Below are positions 47,603-64,000 of a stretch of 64,000 nucleotides of DNA, one piece after another. The notes beneath the pieces were generated by a model that did no database searches, was not told the origin of the DNA, and saw only the letters and a program-made list of their open reading frames with translations. The translations under genes and the position numbers were made by a program. The stretch spans positions 205,398,939 to 205,462,938 of the forward strand of contig NC_071355.1 of assembly GCF_943734655.1 (NCBI RefSeq). The letters are read 5' to 3'. Numbering within the stretch: the stretch's first letter is position 1; each line of letters begins with the position of its first letter. Source of the stretch: Sabethes cyaneus. Taxonomy: Eukaryota; Arthropoda; Insecta; Diptera; Culicidae.

Positions 47603-48450
47603 ACCATCACCAGGTAGTGTTCCGAGTCAACGTTAGCGCTTCGAAAGGACGATAATGTCTGAGAAGTGTCGACCATCGATCAAAACGTGGTCGATCTGTG
47701 ATTCTGTCTGATTTGGTGACCTCCAGGTGTACTTGTGTAGGATTCTGTGCTGTAAAAAGGCATTACGTACAGCCATGTGCTTGGAGGCGACAAAGTCGAT
47801 TAGTCTTAGACCCATTTTATTGGTCCGCTTATATGCGGCGTACTCTCCAATCACTGGTTTGTTTTCTTCCTTCCGGCTGACCTGAGCATTAAAATACCCA
47901 ATGACGATCTTGATATCATGTTTTGGGTTGCGGTCGTATTCACTCTCCTACTGCGCGTAGAATTCATCCTTATCATCATCGGTACTTCGGAGGTGAGAGC
48001 TGTGCACGTTGATGATGCTTATATTAAACAACCGGCCCTTAATTCTCAACCAACACATTCGAGGATTGTTTGACCATCACCCAATCATAACGTTTCCGCA
48101 TCTCACCCATCACTATGAAAGCTGTACCCAGCTCGTGTGTGTTGCCGCAACTCTGGTTCTTCTAGCATACCTCCTGCAGCGGTACAACGTCGAACTTGTG
48201 GCTCCTCAATACGTCAGAGAGCACTCGAGTGCTCCCTTGGAAGATGAGAGATCGACAGTTCCATGCACCCCGGTGGCAACTTTGACGTTTGCGAACAAAA
48301 TAGGTGAAGCCAACATAGCTGGATCACTGGATCACTTTTATACGTATCGGATCATTGATGTGCGTGTAAAAGAACGATTCACACGATATTTCTGCAGCGC
48401 CAGACGTAATTTTCGCTACATTATCATTTATTTCTTGTCCTAAAAACGAC
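47603..48450 (-). pseudogene. RTE-like LINE 1, endonuclease region
   Basis: Reverse-strand frames include DIKIVIGYFNAQV (endonuclease DxN-type motif) and SQIDHVLIDGRHFSD (the SDH-proximal motif of EEP-fold endonucleases), then NVDSEHYLV. Frameshifts and stops are present upstream. The 5' limit near 48450 is approximate. Confidence 0.75.
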
Positions 48451-52240
<3,790 letters not shown>

Positions 52241-52249
52241 AGTATTAAG

Positions 52250-54283
52250 AAATTTATAAATTCCCAGTGTGAATCGTTTGGAAGGTGTTTTGGACATAAG
52301 CAAGCAAATTGTTCACTTGTGTCGTACGACGTGTGACCGGCAATTCTAACCGAGTTTTTTTGAATTTCATTTCGGAGAATCGTTTCAGAAGTTAATTCTT
52401 AATACTGTTAATCCAATCGCTTATCTGCCATAAACAAAACACATTTCTTTGTGATTTAAAAAACAATTAACTACATTCAACCTCGAAGCTGTTCCCCTGA
52501 ATAATCCTGATTGACAACAAATTGAGAGAAAACAGGAGTTTACGGGAAGGGAAAATCTACAGTAAAATTAAAATCATTAATCAAAGTAACTGCCAGGAGA
52601 ACACTGGTTCAGTTTCAAACAGACAACACATCAATCAATTATACGGATCGGATGGTTCGACTTTTCATCGATTTATCTGTTAATGTAAATCAGATATTCT
52701 AGGAAGAGCTTCTAGCAAATATTATTATACTGCAGTTTCGGAAAAGTAACTACAAAATTAAAAGTGTGTTGTCAAGATTCAGTCCCATGATTTGAAATAA
52801 AATAACATTTTATTTCTCATAAACCGGGCATGTGACTTGTGTAAATTGCCCAAAAATCATAAACAAACACTGTTTGTGGTCGAGAAGAAACTACAGACAA
52901 AGTTGTCTCAAAGGCTTAGTATTTATGATGTGAAAAGTGAAGTTCGAATACCACCTATCATTGCTCCCGTACAGAAAAGCCTACGATAATAGCAACCATT
53001 ATTGGCTAGACACAACTACTTAAAGTATACTCAAGAAGTTTGAGGCAGCACAAAGGAATTGATAGAGGCAAAACACATTAATCTTTCTATAAAAAGCAAT
53101 TGAAGCATGTCGTCGTGCGCAAGCTTCTAGCATTATGCGAAAGTATGACCTTAAATGCTTTTGGATGTTTGTTGCAAAACAAAAAAAAAGAAAGGGAACC
53201 GTTTTTCCTCCGGTGCAACCGGTAGGAATATTTATCTGCATGGGATTGTTTACGTTCCTTCCAGGAATAACAACCCCAAGACAAACAGAGAAAGTAAACC
53301 GTCGTCGTCGTCGTCGTCGAGAGCCGGTGCTTTTCGGGCAGTGCCTCCTGCAGAAGACATGCAAAAGTCCCGGCGAAAGTCAGTCGTTTTGGTCGGTGAA
53401 CGCGAGTCAGCAAAAAAAACTAGAAATATACTTCCGCTTATCTACTAACACACCATGTGGGTGGAAGCTCCAAACAACATCAACAACAACCCGAATAGAG
53501 AGCATCTTTAGTCTAAGCAATATGAAAGGAATCCATTCTGTTTTGCTAGCAGCTGGAAGCTGTACCTGTGCACAATTCATACTAAGGATATATAGCGAAA
53601 GGCTCGGTGACGGATGCGAGAGGCTCGTCGCACCGCGCTGGCTGCCCCGCGCCACCACGGGTGTGAAATTTGCTTTTACAAAGGAAAATATTTGAGCAAT
53701 AAATTGTCCCCGGTCGGTGCTGACAAAAAAAAAAGTGTTTCAGTAGAGGACTTCTCGTTTACTTCACGAAATGGAAGATAATAATTATTGTTTACCTGTA
53801 CAGTGCCGAATACTCTGTTGGCATAAGAATTATTCCGTGCTTTCGACATTGAGCCACCGGCCGGCCGCTACTGCGCCGCCATCAGGTCTCAGAGCAGAAG
53901 GCGGAGGAGCAATGTTGATTAATAATAATTCATAAAATACACTGTTTTGGCAGCCCTAAGCGCTGTATTTGCATAGTGAAGCATGAGTTTTATTCGCAAT
54001 AAATTCAAACCAGCTAATAGATTATTGTTGTCAGTTGTCCCAGTGAATATTTCACCTTTGCTATGCTGTAAAAAGTTGTACAATAATCAGCTAAAAATTT
54101 AAAATTAACATGGAGCTCAGTGCATTTCATTCGACCGAGTTCGGTGGATCTGTAAATATCTCTCGCTTTATTTTATATTTCCCGCTGTTCCACAAATTTT
54201 AATTACTACCAACGGTCTGCAAATTTTTACAGAGCAAATATCATGCTTTCGAATGAAACTTATTCAAGTCAACATAGACATCC

Positions 54284-54316
<33 letters not shown>

Positions 54317-55880
54317 GCAACAATCAAGAATCAACATCTGGAAGCTATTAAGCTCGAAATTCTCACTTTTAAACCACTGCTACAGCGTGGTATATGCGAA
54401 TTTAATACCCAGAAGGGCTATTACTCGTTCCACATTTTGCTGCATGAGTGCAACCATATTTTGGAATTTATTATTCCAACAACTCATGGTAATGAAACCG
54501 CTTGGAACATTGCAAATCCGCACTGGTTCTGTCCGAAGTGGTAGCTACCGAATGTTATTTCCATAGTTTGTTTTAGTTTAATGTATCATGCATGAATGGT
54601 TGAGCAAGGCCAAAATATACCGTTCAATAGCCGATAATTTGATAGCTCTATATGTGTGGATTAAACTCGTCAAAATCGCTTCGAAACCACTCTCTTTGTA
54701 GTGACAAGGATATGTAAACAGTGTGTTTTTACACCGTAATCGAGCGGAAGTTGCAGGCGATGAATGTTTCCGATTAATTCATGTTTCAAACTGCCATGCC
54801 TGTTGTTTTTTGATATATCCTTCTATCAACGGAATAATTATTATGGCAATGTGTGCGAATTGAACTTCGAAATTAAACCGAATCATGTATCGTGATTGGC
54901 GGGTTTACCAATTCAGCGCTGATTACTAGGCATGAAATTTGTCGTTTCATGCATGATTAATCAATTGAGGGAGGCACAGCAGTTGTTTTGGTTAAATGCT
55001 GCCTATAACTTTTAATCGCGCTGAAATCATTTAAAATATTTGACTGGTAATCCAAAAAGGTATTTATTAATAATTTTGGTTGCATCCAGTTTTTTTTGCT
55101 GGCATTCATGAAATATAGCAAACATAATCCAAAATTTGTCCTATAAACAATATTCTGAGATAATATGTTAACTATCCATATTGCAAAAATAAACAAATTG
55201 AAGAAATATTTACTGCATGCTGCATACTAAAAGTGTTTACTGTTCCCTCATACTCATAGTAGTCAAAGAGGATATATTTTCAACTAACCATAAGAAATCT
55301 AAAAGGTAAAAGAATAATAACTCCCTCGCTTTACACAATTTTGAAATCATAAAACATGCATTCGTTAAAAAAATTGTAAGGAAAAAAGGATAAAGTCTGT
55401 GCCTAAGGTACGAACTTAGGCCTACCATAGTACTACGAACTTAGATACAATTCTTTCGTTTTAATTCTATATTTCCGGTTATTTCCGGTAAAAAGTCACT
55501 CACCCACCGTTTCCAATAATGGTTGGCAAATATTTGTGACCTACTCATATTTTGGTTCAAAATCAACGCATGGAACTCAATAAAAAGTGTTTCGAAGTGA
55601 GTGCAGTGTCAGAGTCAGAGTCTAGCGATACATAGTAAGCAGGTTTCGGAGGACCTCATCGGGCTGCCTCTTTGCTGCGCAGACGGGCATAAAAGTGTTT
55701 TTTACGATCTTTACCAACCGCTCCCATTTTCCACCTATGGACGGTGCTAAAGGAGGATTAAACAGCCACTCAGTTTCGCAGTTCGTCGTGATTGATCGCT
55801 TCTTCTAGTCTTTTAGCTCCCTGTTGGCACCGACAAAATTTAGTAGGTACTCAAAAAGTAAAGCATTGGCCATAAAAATC
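52250..55880. other. Unannotated intergenic stretch with short microsatellites
   Basis: No transposon or gene domain recognised. It contains a (CGT)7 run at about 53299-53320 and a (CAA)n/(CAG) run at 54280-54320. The latter gives a poly-Q in a 107-codon frame (54243-54566) that otherwise looks non-coding. The 186-codon frame at 53135-53695 spans the CGT run (poly-R) and has overlapping frames on both strands, so I do not call it a gene. Confidence 0.4.
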
Positions 55881-55888
55881 TTTCTAAG

Positions 55889-56056
55889 ACTTGACCCTTC
55901 TTTATCGACAGACTTCACAGCCGGCTGTTAGAGTACATGACAGTTACGGGGCTACTATAACAATCCTACTGACTCTATCTTGAAGCACAGTCTAGCCGAT
56001 ATTGAAACATATGATGACTGGCTTGTAAGACCGGTATCGTACCTCGAAGCTGACTG
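55889..56056 (-). mobile_element. tRNA-derived SINE, copy 2
   Basis: The reverse strand matches copy 1 (50890-51062) across head and tail, with box B decayed to TTTCAATATCGG. The tail is 'gaagtctgtcgataaagaag' followed by 'ggtcaagt'. Confidence 0.75.
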
Positions 56057-56084
56057 TGCAGTGTTGTAGGTACTCACGGTTCAA

Positions 56085-56935
56085 GTCGATTTTGGACCAC
56101 TTGTCGTCAATTTTCCAGGCGTCTTAAAAGACGCAAATCACATTTGATCAGGTCGAGCCATTCTATCCCCTGTTCTTGGTACCGGTGGGGTTGTCCAAAA
56201 GAACCGCTTTCGTCGCATTGTCGTTCGAAACCTTTACGATTTGTCCGGTCCACTGTAGTCTACCGACTTTCACCAGATGTACGATGTCGGAGTCTTTCCA
56301 AGTAGTGCCAATTACTTGCCGCTCTTCGCTTTCATTTCGTACTCCCCCAAAATCGTCCGCAGCACCTTCCAGTCGAACACGGCAAAGTCGCATATATCCT
56401 CCGTAGCGCCACAGCTTCAAGTCCGTGAAGAACGCGTCTAGTAAGAGTTTTGTACATTTTGAGCTTCGTACGACGGCGTATGCTTCTTGATCGTAGCATT
56501 TTGTAAAGGGTAAAATAGGCCCGTTTTCCGGCTTGAGTGCGTCTCTGGGTCTCCTTACTAATTATGTAAGGAGATCCAGGTCACTAGCGATTGTAAATAT
56601 ATACGCATCTAGCACTTCCAGCACTTCATTGGAGTTAACGGTTATCGTTCATTAAAGGCGTGCATTTGCCTCCTATGAGCCTATTACTTTCATTTATTTG
56701 GAATTCGGCGCATTTATTTTTAGCCCAATCTTCTTAGACTCTGCTATCAGTCTAGAACAGATTACCTTCGCCGGCGAAAAGTTCCTGACTATGACTTCTA
56801 AGCCATCTGCGAAATTTTGGAGTTGGTTACCTCTGCCAAAGATAGTGTCTCTCACTTCGAAGTAGCTTTTCGGATCACACCGCGTAAATTCCCAAATTCG
56901 CGTAAAAATAGAGGCTTCAAAAAAACCGCGCATGA
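56085..56935 (-). pseudogene. RTE-like LINE, RT C-terminal fragment
   Basis: The reverse strand reads FADGLEVIVR (the ADD pair decayed to ADG), SRLIAESKKIGLKIN, and then VKVGRLQWTGQIVKVS...NPTGTKNRG and WLDLIKCDLR, the family's C-terminus. Between them the sequence is frameshifted. The SINE at 55889-56056 lies just beyond the 3' end. Confidence 0.7.
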
Positions 56936-56939
56936 AAAA

Positions 56940-57955
56940 ACTGCGTAAAAAGCGACTTCAGTGTATTGTGAAACGACTAAAATACGACGGGCTACAGAAT
57001 GGCCAGTAGGCTAGGTTAGGATGCTAGATGAACGATCTGTAAAAACAATATCCTGTAGAGAACTCGAAAGATTGATGAAGAACACGAACAATTGTTGTGT
57101 AAATGTTGTTGCCATCAAAAAGTCCATAAACTATGCTCATAGTCGAAGCTTCATGAAATTGAATGACTTGAGATTCCTCCGCCCTTTTTTGTACGATAAT
57201 TTTGAAAAATGCTCTTGGGCTAAAGAAGCTCACTTACGGCAAGAAGTTACGCTCTGTTATTAAAGTACTGCGTTACCACCATAGATCAAAATAACAGTAG
57301 CAGTGATACTAATCATTCTACATAAAAAAGTTCTCTATGAGCGCAAGAAACATATCTGGCTGAGCGGGCGTTTCGTCGAATTGAGAAAAATAACTTACTT
57401 TAAAACCCTTTATCGTCCATTGAGCAGGCTGTTTCATTGAATTCTGCAAATCATAATTTGAAGCAGGTCAACTTGGTCAATGGCAAACAGACTACCTCCA
57501 CAACTTTAGCCTCTAGAATTGCTGTTTGTGAACCTCCGATGAACCTTCCGCTTTAGGGTTGCTGAACTATTCTAAAAAGGTCCGAAACCCGTGAAGCTAT
57601 GGGATAACTATTCCAGAATTCATCAAACGTCAAAACGAAAGCTGTAGTTAATTCGTTGGAAAAATGTTTGCAGTGTGATGGACTGTAGAGGTCATTCCAT
57701 CGACCAATAGTATGCAGACTTGAGAGCAATGAATTTCATCTCGTTTAAAATCGGTATGGATATAAAACTACGAAAACCTGGCCACAAGATCTCCTCTTTA
57801 TTCATGGTTCTACGAGTCCCATCGCGAATCCGTCGTCGAACGATTGGGATGCAACGTTTCTGGGATCATTGAGGCTTCGGTTTCTCCTACTATCAAGCTC
57901 TTTCTGACAATGCACATCGGTGATGGTTGGTCCCGGTTGTTTGGGCGGTACGAAA
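56940..57955. other. Unannotated spacer
   Basis: No domain or repeat recognised. Confidence 0.35.
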
Positions 57956-58071
57956 CTCAAGTAACAATTTGGGTTTTATTAAACTCTTATGATAGCGTTT
58001 AAGACCCAAATTGGTCTTGAAAACCACCATAATAATACAATAAAATTCACATTGCTGCTTGGGAACGTTAA
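57956..58071. mobile_element. ~115-bp hairpin MITE, CAAGTAACAATTTGGG ends
   Basis: 'ctcaagtaacaatttggg' on the left is an imperfect inverse of 'cacattgctgcttggg' on the right, and the inner 'ttaagacc' and 'ggtcttgaa' pair too, so the whole element is one foldback. Its tips resemble the CCCAAGTAGCAC tips of the 45987 element. Confidence 0.55.
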
Positions 58072-60172
58072 TCTCGGCATGTATTAGTGTGATAGTCTCC
58101 TCACTAGGTTTCCAGGGACGAAAGTATCGCTACATACGCTGATCTCTCCACCAGTTCAGATCCAATACTGCTCTAGAGGTCATGTCTATACTTACTTTAC
58201 TTTACTTTAGTGGCAACGGTCCGTTACCGAACCTGCGCCAAACGAATTATGGTCATCCAGTACCGTCGGTCCTGTGCTGCCGTTTTCCAAACCCCACGAA
58301 CACTAGCTGAACGTGCATCGTCATTGACAGCACACACCCACCGGGGTGAGTCTACGGCCTCTTCCTGGTTCTCTGCTGAAAATAGCTACTCTTTCGTCGG
58401 GCATTCTGGTCACGTGCCTAACTCACCGCAGACTGCCACATTGCCCTACCTTCACAATATCAGGTACAGATCGTGATTCATTTTCTATTTTGCCACCAAG
58501 TATAAATCGCAGAATTTTACGCTCAAAAACCCCAAGCACTCGCCGATCAGCTTCCTTTAGCGTCCATAATTCGTGTCCGTAAAGGGCCATCGGGAGGATT
58601 AATGTTTTGTAGAGCGCCAGTTTTGTGCGAATTTGCAAACTACGGGATAGCTGGCTACATAATCCGTAGAAAGCCCGATTCGCCGCTGCAACTCGTCGTT
58701 TCACTTCGCGGCTTACATCGTTGTCACATGTCACGAGTGTACCAAAGTGTATAAATTCCTCCACTACTTCATATCGTTCCCCATCTAACTCCACCTTGGC
58801 ACCAACACCACTTGAGCTCCCACGTTTCCTACCAGCAACCATGTACTTCGTTTTGGCGGTGTAGATGGTAAGTCCCAATCTCGCCGCTTCCCTTTTAAAG
58901 GGCCTGAAGGTCTCTTACACTGCTCTACGGTTGATTCCGATGATATCGACGTCATCTGCAAAACCTAGAAGCATGTGAGATTTCGTGATGATACTTCCAT
59001 TCCTTTCCACGTTTGCCCTCCGTTATGCACCTTCCAAGGCAATGTTGAATAGCAGGTTAGAGAGTGCATCCCCTTGCTTCAGTCCATCCAACGTCACGAA
59101 AGCAGCTGAGGTCTCACCCGCTGTTCTAACGCATGATTTGGATCCGTCCAGCGTCGCACGAATCAGCGTAACTAGTTTCGTCGGAAAACCATGTTCTAGC
59201 ATTATCTGCCACAGCTCATTTCGTGTAACTGAATCGTACGCCGCTTTATAGGCCACAAATAGATGGTGTGTCTGCAAGTTGTACTCCCGGAACTTGTCTA
59301 GCAACTGACGCAGGGTAAACATCCGATCCGTGGAGCGACTCTCATGAAAACCAGCTTGGCACTCGCCGACGACGGACTCCGCAAACGGTCTCAGTCTGCA
59401 GAACAGGATACGGGAAAGCACCTGGTAGGCAGAATTGAGCAATGTAATTCCACGATAGTTTTTACACTTTTTACACGTCCCTTTTTGAAAATTAGGCAAA
59501 TGAGGCCATCCAACCACTCCTCCGGCATTTGTTCTTCCTCCCAGATTCTGACAATGATCCGGTGGATTGCTTCGTACAGTCGTTCGCTCCCCGCTTTTAG
59601 AAGTTCAGCCGGGATACCGTCCTTCCCAGCAGTCTTACCGTTTTTCAGCTCACTGATTGCCTTCTTAACCTCCTCCTGTGTTGGTGGCTCCACAGCTTGA
59701 CCATCGCTTACAATTCCTATCCTGTCCCTGCTGATCTCCGCATTTACCTCTCCATTCAACAGTGTCTAGAAGTGCTGGCCTGGCTGCTACCGCCGTTTTG
59801 TCGGTAAGCAGACTGCCAGCACTATCATTGCACATCACAGGCATGGCAAAATTCCTGCATCTCACCGTTTTATAAAAACTTCGTGTATCGTTGCTGGCGT
59901 ATCGCTCCTCTGCGGCGGCGAGCACGTGCTCCTCGTACTCGCAGTTCTTTAGACGATGGATTCTTTTTTCCGCAGCTCTAGTCTCTCTGTACCTCTCTCT
60001 GTTTTGACGCGTTGCCGCAGTGAGCATGCGACTCCTGGCCTGGTTCTTTTCATCTGTCACTCTCTGGCATTCGGCATCAAACCAGCTGTTACGCTGTCTT
60101 CCACGCGTCGTGCCTAGCACCTCTTTCGCAGCTGTTTCGTTGGCATCATGGCTGTTCCTCCACAGCCCATTT

Positions 60173-60373
60173 GACACATTCCAGCGTTACGGGACACAAT
60201 TAGCCCCCATTTTTACTGTGAGAAATGCTTCTTATTTCACCAGCTTTTTGGCTTATACCTTGTAAAATAGTTGATTAACGAAGACATGATCTTCCACTTG
60301 AATTCCAGCGAATTGATGAAATAGCAACTGATTTACATAGTAGGGATAGTGTCCCGTAACGCTGAAATGTATC
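60173..60373. mobile_element. 201-bp MITE inserted in LINE
   Basis: The inverted ends GACACATTCCAGCGTTACGG (left) and the inverse of GATACATTTCAGCGTTACGG (right) are flanked by ATTT on both sides (60169-60172 and 60374-60377). Removing the element and one ATTT restores the LINE reading frame across the linker. Confidence 0.85.
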
Positions 60374-60449
60374 ATTTATATTTTCTCCTTCTACCTGCTG
60401 TTCTGCGATTCGTTGGTCAAGCTTCCTGGCGTACTCCACTGCTACGCCG

Positions 60450-61376
60450 CACTGTGGGATGAAACCCAAATCTAGGTGGACAAAAGTAATTACGCTAAAA
60501 CCGTTAGTCCTAGGTATATAGTATTTTCGGAGTAAATCTGTGATTTTAACTTCCGCATTTTTTGCTGTATATAACATTAGGGTGACCATCATAGTAAGCG
60601 AGTGCAAAATATAAACTTTTTTATGGCTTAAGTTAGCAGAATAAATCGTTTAGCAAAGTTAAAGCACTTAAATCGCCCTGAGAAGTTATACCATTATTAA
60701 TCATACTTGATTAAGATAAAAATAAGCATTTAGACTTATTTTCGTTTTTTTATCCATTCTTTTTACGTCAAAATTGTGATTTTGGTAAGTAAACCGGTAG
60801 TTTTTACTTCATTATTCAATACGGTCTAGCAAAAAAGGGCCGACCTGGACCGATGTGATCTCAATCAATTTCGGAGGCCAATATATTACTACACATTTAT
60901 ACAAACTTTGATCTGCTGCTTTTGTGCAGTTTTTACGTTATTGACATTAGAAAAAACTATTCCTTTTTTAAAAATATGCCTGTAGCTTGAGAACCGAAGG
61001 AGATAGCGACTTGATTCCTTCAAACAAAATGTGCGTTTTCCATGCGTGTGAAAGTGTTCAGAAGACATGGTTTGTGAGAAATAAACACACCCGGACCAAA
61101 AAATTTTATAAACCTCCAACCCATCAACCATAAGAGGTAGAACTTTTATAACTTTAGCAAAGTTACTTAAAATTTAATGTTCTTTAACTTTGCTGAACAT
61201 CTCATTCAGCTAACTTAAGCCACAAAAAAGTTTATATTTTGCACTCGTTTACTATGATGGTCACCCTAATGCCATATGCACCAAAAAATGTGGAAGTTAA
61301 AATAACAAATTTACTCCGAACATACTAACGGTAATTACTTTTGTTCACCTAGATTTGGGTTTCATCCCATGGTGCA
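60450..61376. mobile_element. ~927-bp MITE with ~215-bp inverted repeats in LINE
   Basis: The left arm (60450 to about 60664) and right arm (about 61160 to 61376) are inverses at high identity: 'gggatgaaacccaaatctag', 'attagggtgaccatcatagt', 'gcttaagttagc' and so on. The LINE sequence …TADG|VAVEY… is broken here, and comparison with the restored frame implies a 3-bp CCG duplication (60447-60449 and 61377-61379). The centre has no credible ORF. Confidence 0.8.
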
Positions 61377-62530
61377 CCGTCTGCCGTAAACCGCTGGATG
61401 TTGAAACGCAGCGTCCTCTCAGTGCGAGCTTTCGCCGTGTTCGACAGTCTTGCGCGAATCTTACTCACTACGAGATGGTGGTCAGAGTCGACATTTGGTC
61501 CCCGAAAAGACCGTACATCGATAACATGCGAAAAGTGTCGACCGTCAATCAAGACATGATCGATCTGAGCGCTAGAGTCTCCATTTGGATGCCTCCAGGT
61601 GTGTTTCCGAATATTCAAACGTGGAAAGTAGGCTACAGATGGCCATTCCTCTGGCCGCAGCAAAATTTATGAGCCTCAGAGCGTTATCATTGGTCGACAG
61701 ATGAAGGCTATGTCTTCCAATGACTGAACGGAAGAATTCCTCCCTCCCGATCTGCGCATTTGCAACTCCGATGATGATTTTCACGTCGTATTTTGGGCAC
61801 TCTCCATAGGTCCTCTCAAGCCTGTCGTAAAACTCGTCCTTGGCATCATTGGATTTATCATTTCTCGGAGCGTACAAGTTGATTGGGCTGTAGTTGAAGA
61901 ATTTGAATCTACGAAGCCTCCACCGGATAACTCGTTGCTTTTGTTTTCCCAACACTACAAAACCGACTCCATGTTCTGCTTTTTTGCCGCCATTGTAGTA
62001 GATGTGGTACTTGAAAGAAGTGCCTGCAATAGGGTCTACTGCACTGAATAGCAGCGATCTCCACTCCGAGTTGATGAAGCTCTCGAGCAAGCAAGCCAGC
62101 CCGTGCCGATTCATGGAGAGTTCGGACATTCCAGGTACCAAGTTTGCAATCATTATCCCTTTATCGTTTCCTTGTCCCTTGCCGTGTCCTATACCGATTG
62201 TTCCGTCCTGAATTTCTTTCTTCGTTTTTCGTGGTAATTGAGTTTTCGGTATACTACCTCACCGGGGTCGCAATACCTACATCCCGCTGATGGGGCTGCC
62301 ATATTAGGTATAGCTTGCGGGATACAGCATTTCATATTCAGCCGCCCGTTCCGAGGCAGACGATGTGTGAACCGCCCCTCACCTGGAGAACAGGCGCTCT
62401 AGTTCGCACCTCCTAGCTTAGCTGGTCCAGTAAGTTCATGAAGTATTTCCGGGTAAGGCCATCGACCGTCATCATTTGACTTAGATCGGCGTGGAGGTGC
62501 TAGGTGGGAGCTTGAGAGAGCCAGAGCTAT

Positions 62531-64000
62531 GTTTGACGCTTCTTCCAGGTAACTCTCTCCATTTCATACCCATGTTTATATCATTATGGAAAAACAATGA
62601 TAATGCATACTCTTTTATTGATATCACCTGTTGACTGTCCCTTCGAAATACAGTAATATGTTTTAATCTATAATCTCAGCCATCATTTTTCATGTATTCG
62701 ACGTATTTACATAAGCATTATTTACACATTTGCAGCGGAAAAATATCAAAAATTAATGTCGATTTTAAGAATGGATCATCCCATAATCAAAACCGACATC
62801 AACTGAGGCCTAATGGAAATTCAATTTCGTAACATGACTTACAATTACGAAAATGAAAGAAGGTATAAGCTGACTTTTCCTCGAATCCATCATGCCCACA
62901 AGCAAACGTTGCTGCCGCGGATCCATTTGGCAATAAATTCACGTGTCGTACCGGTGAAGGTGATTCTGCCTTTCCACCAGCCAACCAGCCAGCCAGCGAA
63001 TTGCTACAACGCATAGTGAAGCAATCGATAATGGCAGCGCGTGATCAAAACAAATTGTGAATCACTCACAATCAGTGTTCTCGTCAATTCATGGGAACAA
63101 TTACTATTTTTTATTCACTTTAAAATTTCATTTCTTTCTACATACCTAGATGCCTGCTCGCGTGAGATTTGAATTTTTGTTTAATATTTTGTTTTATCGT
63201 CCCACGAGGAGAAGCTTTGCAATCACCTCCAATGTTGTTTACTACTCAAATTATGATTTTCTAGATTGCAATAAATTACATTAGCCGGTTTGCGGGTTTT
63301 TTCAGCTAAGCAAGTAAAAAGGGATCAATATCTCTTCTGACGTAGCGCCCGCCATAAGTTGGCTGACTGTTGAGATAGAATTAAAAGATCATTTTCTCTC
63401 GCTAATTGAAATCTAAATCCCTAAACAAGAGGATAAAATAAGCAACCCCAACGCAAGCAGAGCCTTATTTGAATATTCTATTCAAAAAGAAAGTAGGATC
63501 TCACTGATGGATGACTGGAGATTTTTCCATTTCCATTTTTACACCACCCGCGAAACCAAAACCAAAAACCACTTGCGTTAAAAATAGGTGGTCTAACACC
63601 ACGCTCAACAGCATACTTACCACACACATACACATACACAAACCCACAGACACAGCTCCCTGTGGCACTGATTACCATTTAGATTCACATTCATGCGAAT
63701 CGCGAAGCACACTTTTCAATCCCATCATGCTGAACCTCAAAAGCACAATCACGGGTGGTTCCCTTTTCATCATCATCGGTCCCAGAAACCCTCGGGCTGG
63801 AGTCAAAAGCTGAATCCGGAGTACGCGAAAAAAAAGAACGAAACGAATCGCTCGTCATTGAATCAAGATGGATCAATCCGACTGGATGCTGTGCATAGGA
63901 ATCGGATGAATCGAGCAGGTGATGAAGCGACAGCAAGTGTGCCAGAGAGAGAGAGAGCTAGTTACGTAACTAGCTGCTGCTGCCAACGCCAACGGGGCGC
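62531..64000. other. Unannotated right edge
   Basis: No domain recognised. Short GA and CA runs occur near 63945-63958 and 63620-63640. Frames here overlap on both strands without coding character. Confidence 0.35.

Larger units (their letters stand above)
58190..62530 (-). pseudogene. Near full-length RTE-like LINE with two MITE insertions
   Basis: Reading the reverse strand from 62530: a GC-richer 5' leader; an EEP-type endonuclease from about 62155 (LVPGMSELSMNRHG, KYDVKIIIGVANAQIG, SAQIDHVLIDGRHFSH, NVDSDHHLVVSKIRARL); a linker (YARKLDQRIAEQQ, NSWFDAECQRVTDEKN); RT (GKTAGKDGIPAELLKAG, HHLFVAYKAAYDSV, TLDGLKQGDALSNLLFNIAL, then KTKYMVAGRKRG and LYGHELWTLKEADRRVLGVFE, cited in parts); and a decayed tail ending in 'actaaagtaaagtaaag' repeats at about 58190. 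Such proteins nick target DNA and prime reverse transcription on it. HHLFVAYKAAYD replaces the usual FIDFKAAYD, so the first catalytic Asp is lost. Several frameshifts also make it non-functional. Removing the insertions at 60173-60373 and 60450-61376 leaves about 3.2 kb, close to RTE length. Confidence 0.85.

Noticed and set aside
48009..48443. 144-codon plus-strand frame
   Set aside because: Antisense of the RTE-like LINE endonuclease region.
53135..53695. 186-codon frame with poly-R
   Set aside because: The poly-R comes from a CGT microsatellite; there are overlapping frames on both strands and no domain.
54243..54566. 107-codon frame with poly-Q
   Set aside because: CAA repeat in a short frame without other coding signs; kept only as a microsatellite note.

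Overview
The window is eukaryotic, AT-rich, repeat-dominated DNA from a dipteran, most likely a culicine mosquito. That call rests on the repeat set: a tRNA-derived SINE, RTE/CFDP2-like LINEs, a BEL/Pao element with a PHD finger in Gag, MITEs of TA, TTAA and 8-bp-duplication type, and an unclassified (TG)n-bearing family. All of these look mosquito-like from memory and none was checked by search. I see no convincing intact host gene. Nearly every coding trace belongs to a transposable element.

Layout. 1-5.3 kb: a duplicated block holding two copies (A, B) of an unclassified 1.9-2.1 kb terminal-inverted-repeat family, embedded in a degenerate GGACC/ATTTTG satellite. 6.0-7.2 kb: a piggyBac-like TTAA MITE. 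8.0-8.4 kb: a ~90-bp tandem repeat. 8.8-11.8 kb: a long inverted-repeat element containing a LINE 3' fragment. 11.9-12.5 kb: a Helitron-like 3' end. 12.5-14.3 kb: A-rich and ATGGCCGAA minisatellites. 14.6-17.9 kb: a TA-flanked element interrupted by copy C of the unclassified family, which carries a further TTAA MITE. 18.15-19.65 kb: a 13-bp satellite. 19.9-23.6 kb: a dense nest of MITEs. 23.83-28.48 kb: a complete-ended BEL/Pao element with apparently identical LTRs and a 5-bp target duplication, but with most of pol deleted. 28.5-33.1 kb: the longest low-repeat stretch. 33.15-35.1 kb: a repeat copy followed by a ~1.45 kb palindrome. 35.6-41.0 kb: LINE remnant, small MITEs and a second TTAA MITE. 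41.05-48.45 kb: one RTE-like LINE broken by a second LINE (with a ~725-bp uninterrupted TTTA tail and a hAT-like element inside it) and by a 1.6 kb TA-flanked MITE. 50-52.2 kb and 56.1-56.9 kb: decayed RTE-like LINEs, each associated with a SINE. 58.2-62.5 kb: a near full-length RTE-like LINE with two MITE insertions. The rest is intergenic.

The element proteins fit standard retrotransposition roles (Gag/protease for BEL; endonuclease plus reverse transcriptase for LINEs). Almost all are frameshifted or truncated. Only the BEL gag-like ORF (653 codons) and one LINE RT ORF (382 codons) remain long and open. The most informative content is structural: insertion order can be read from target duplications and from interrupted reading frames, and several elements are internally deleted, palindromic or modular in ways worth checking.
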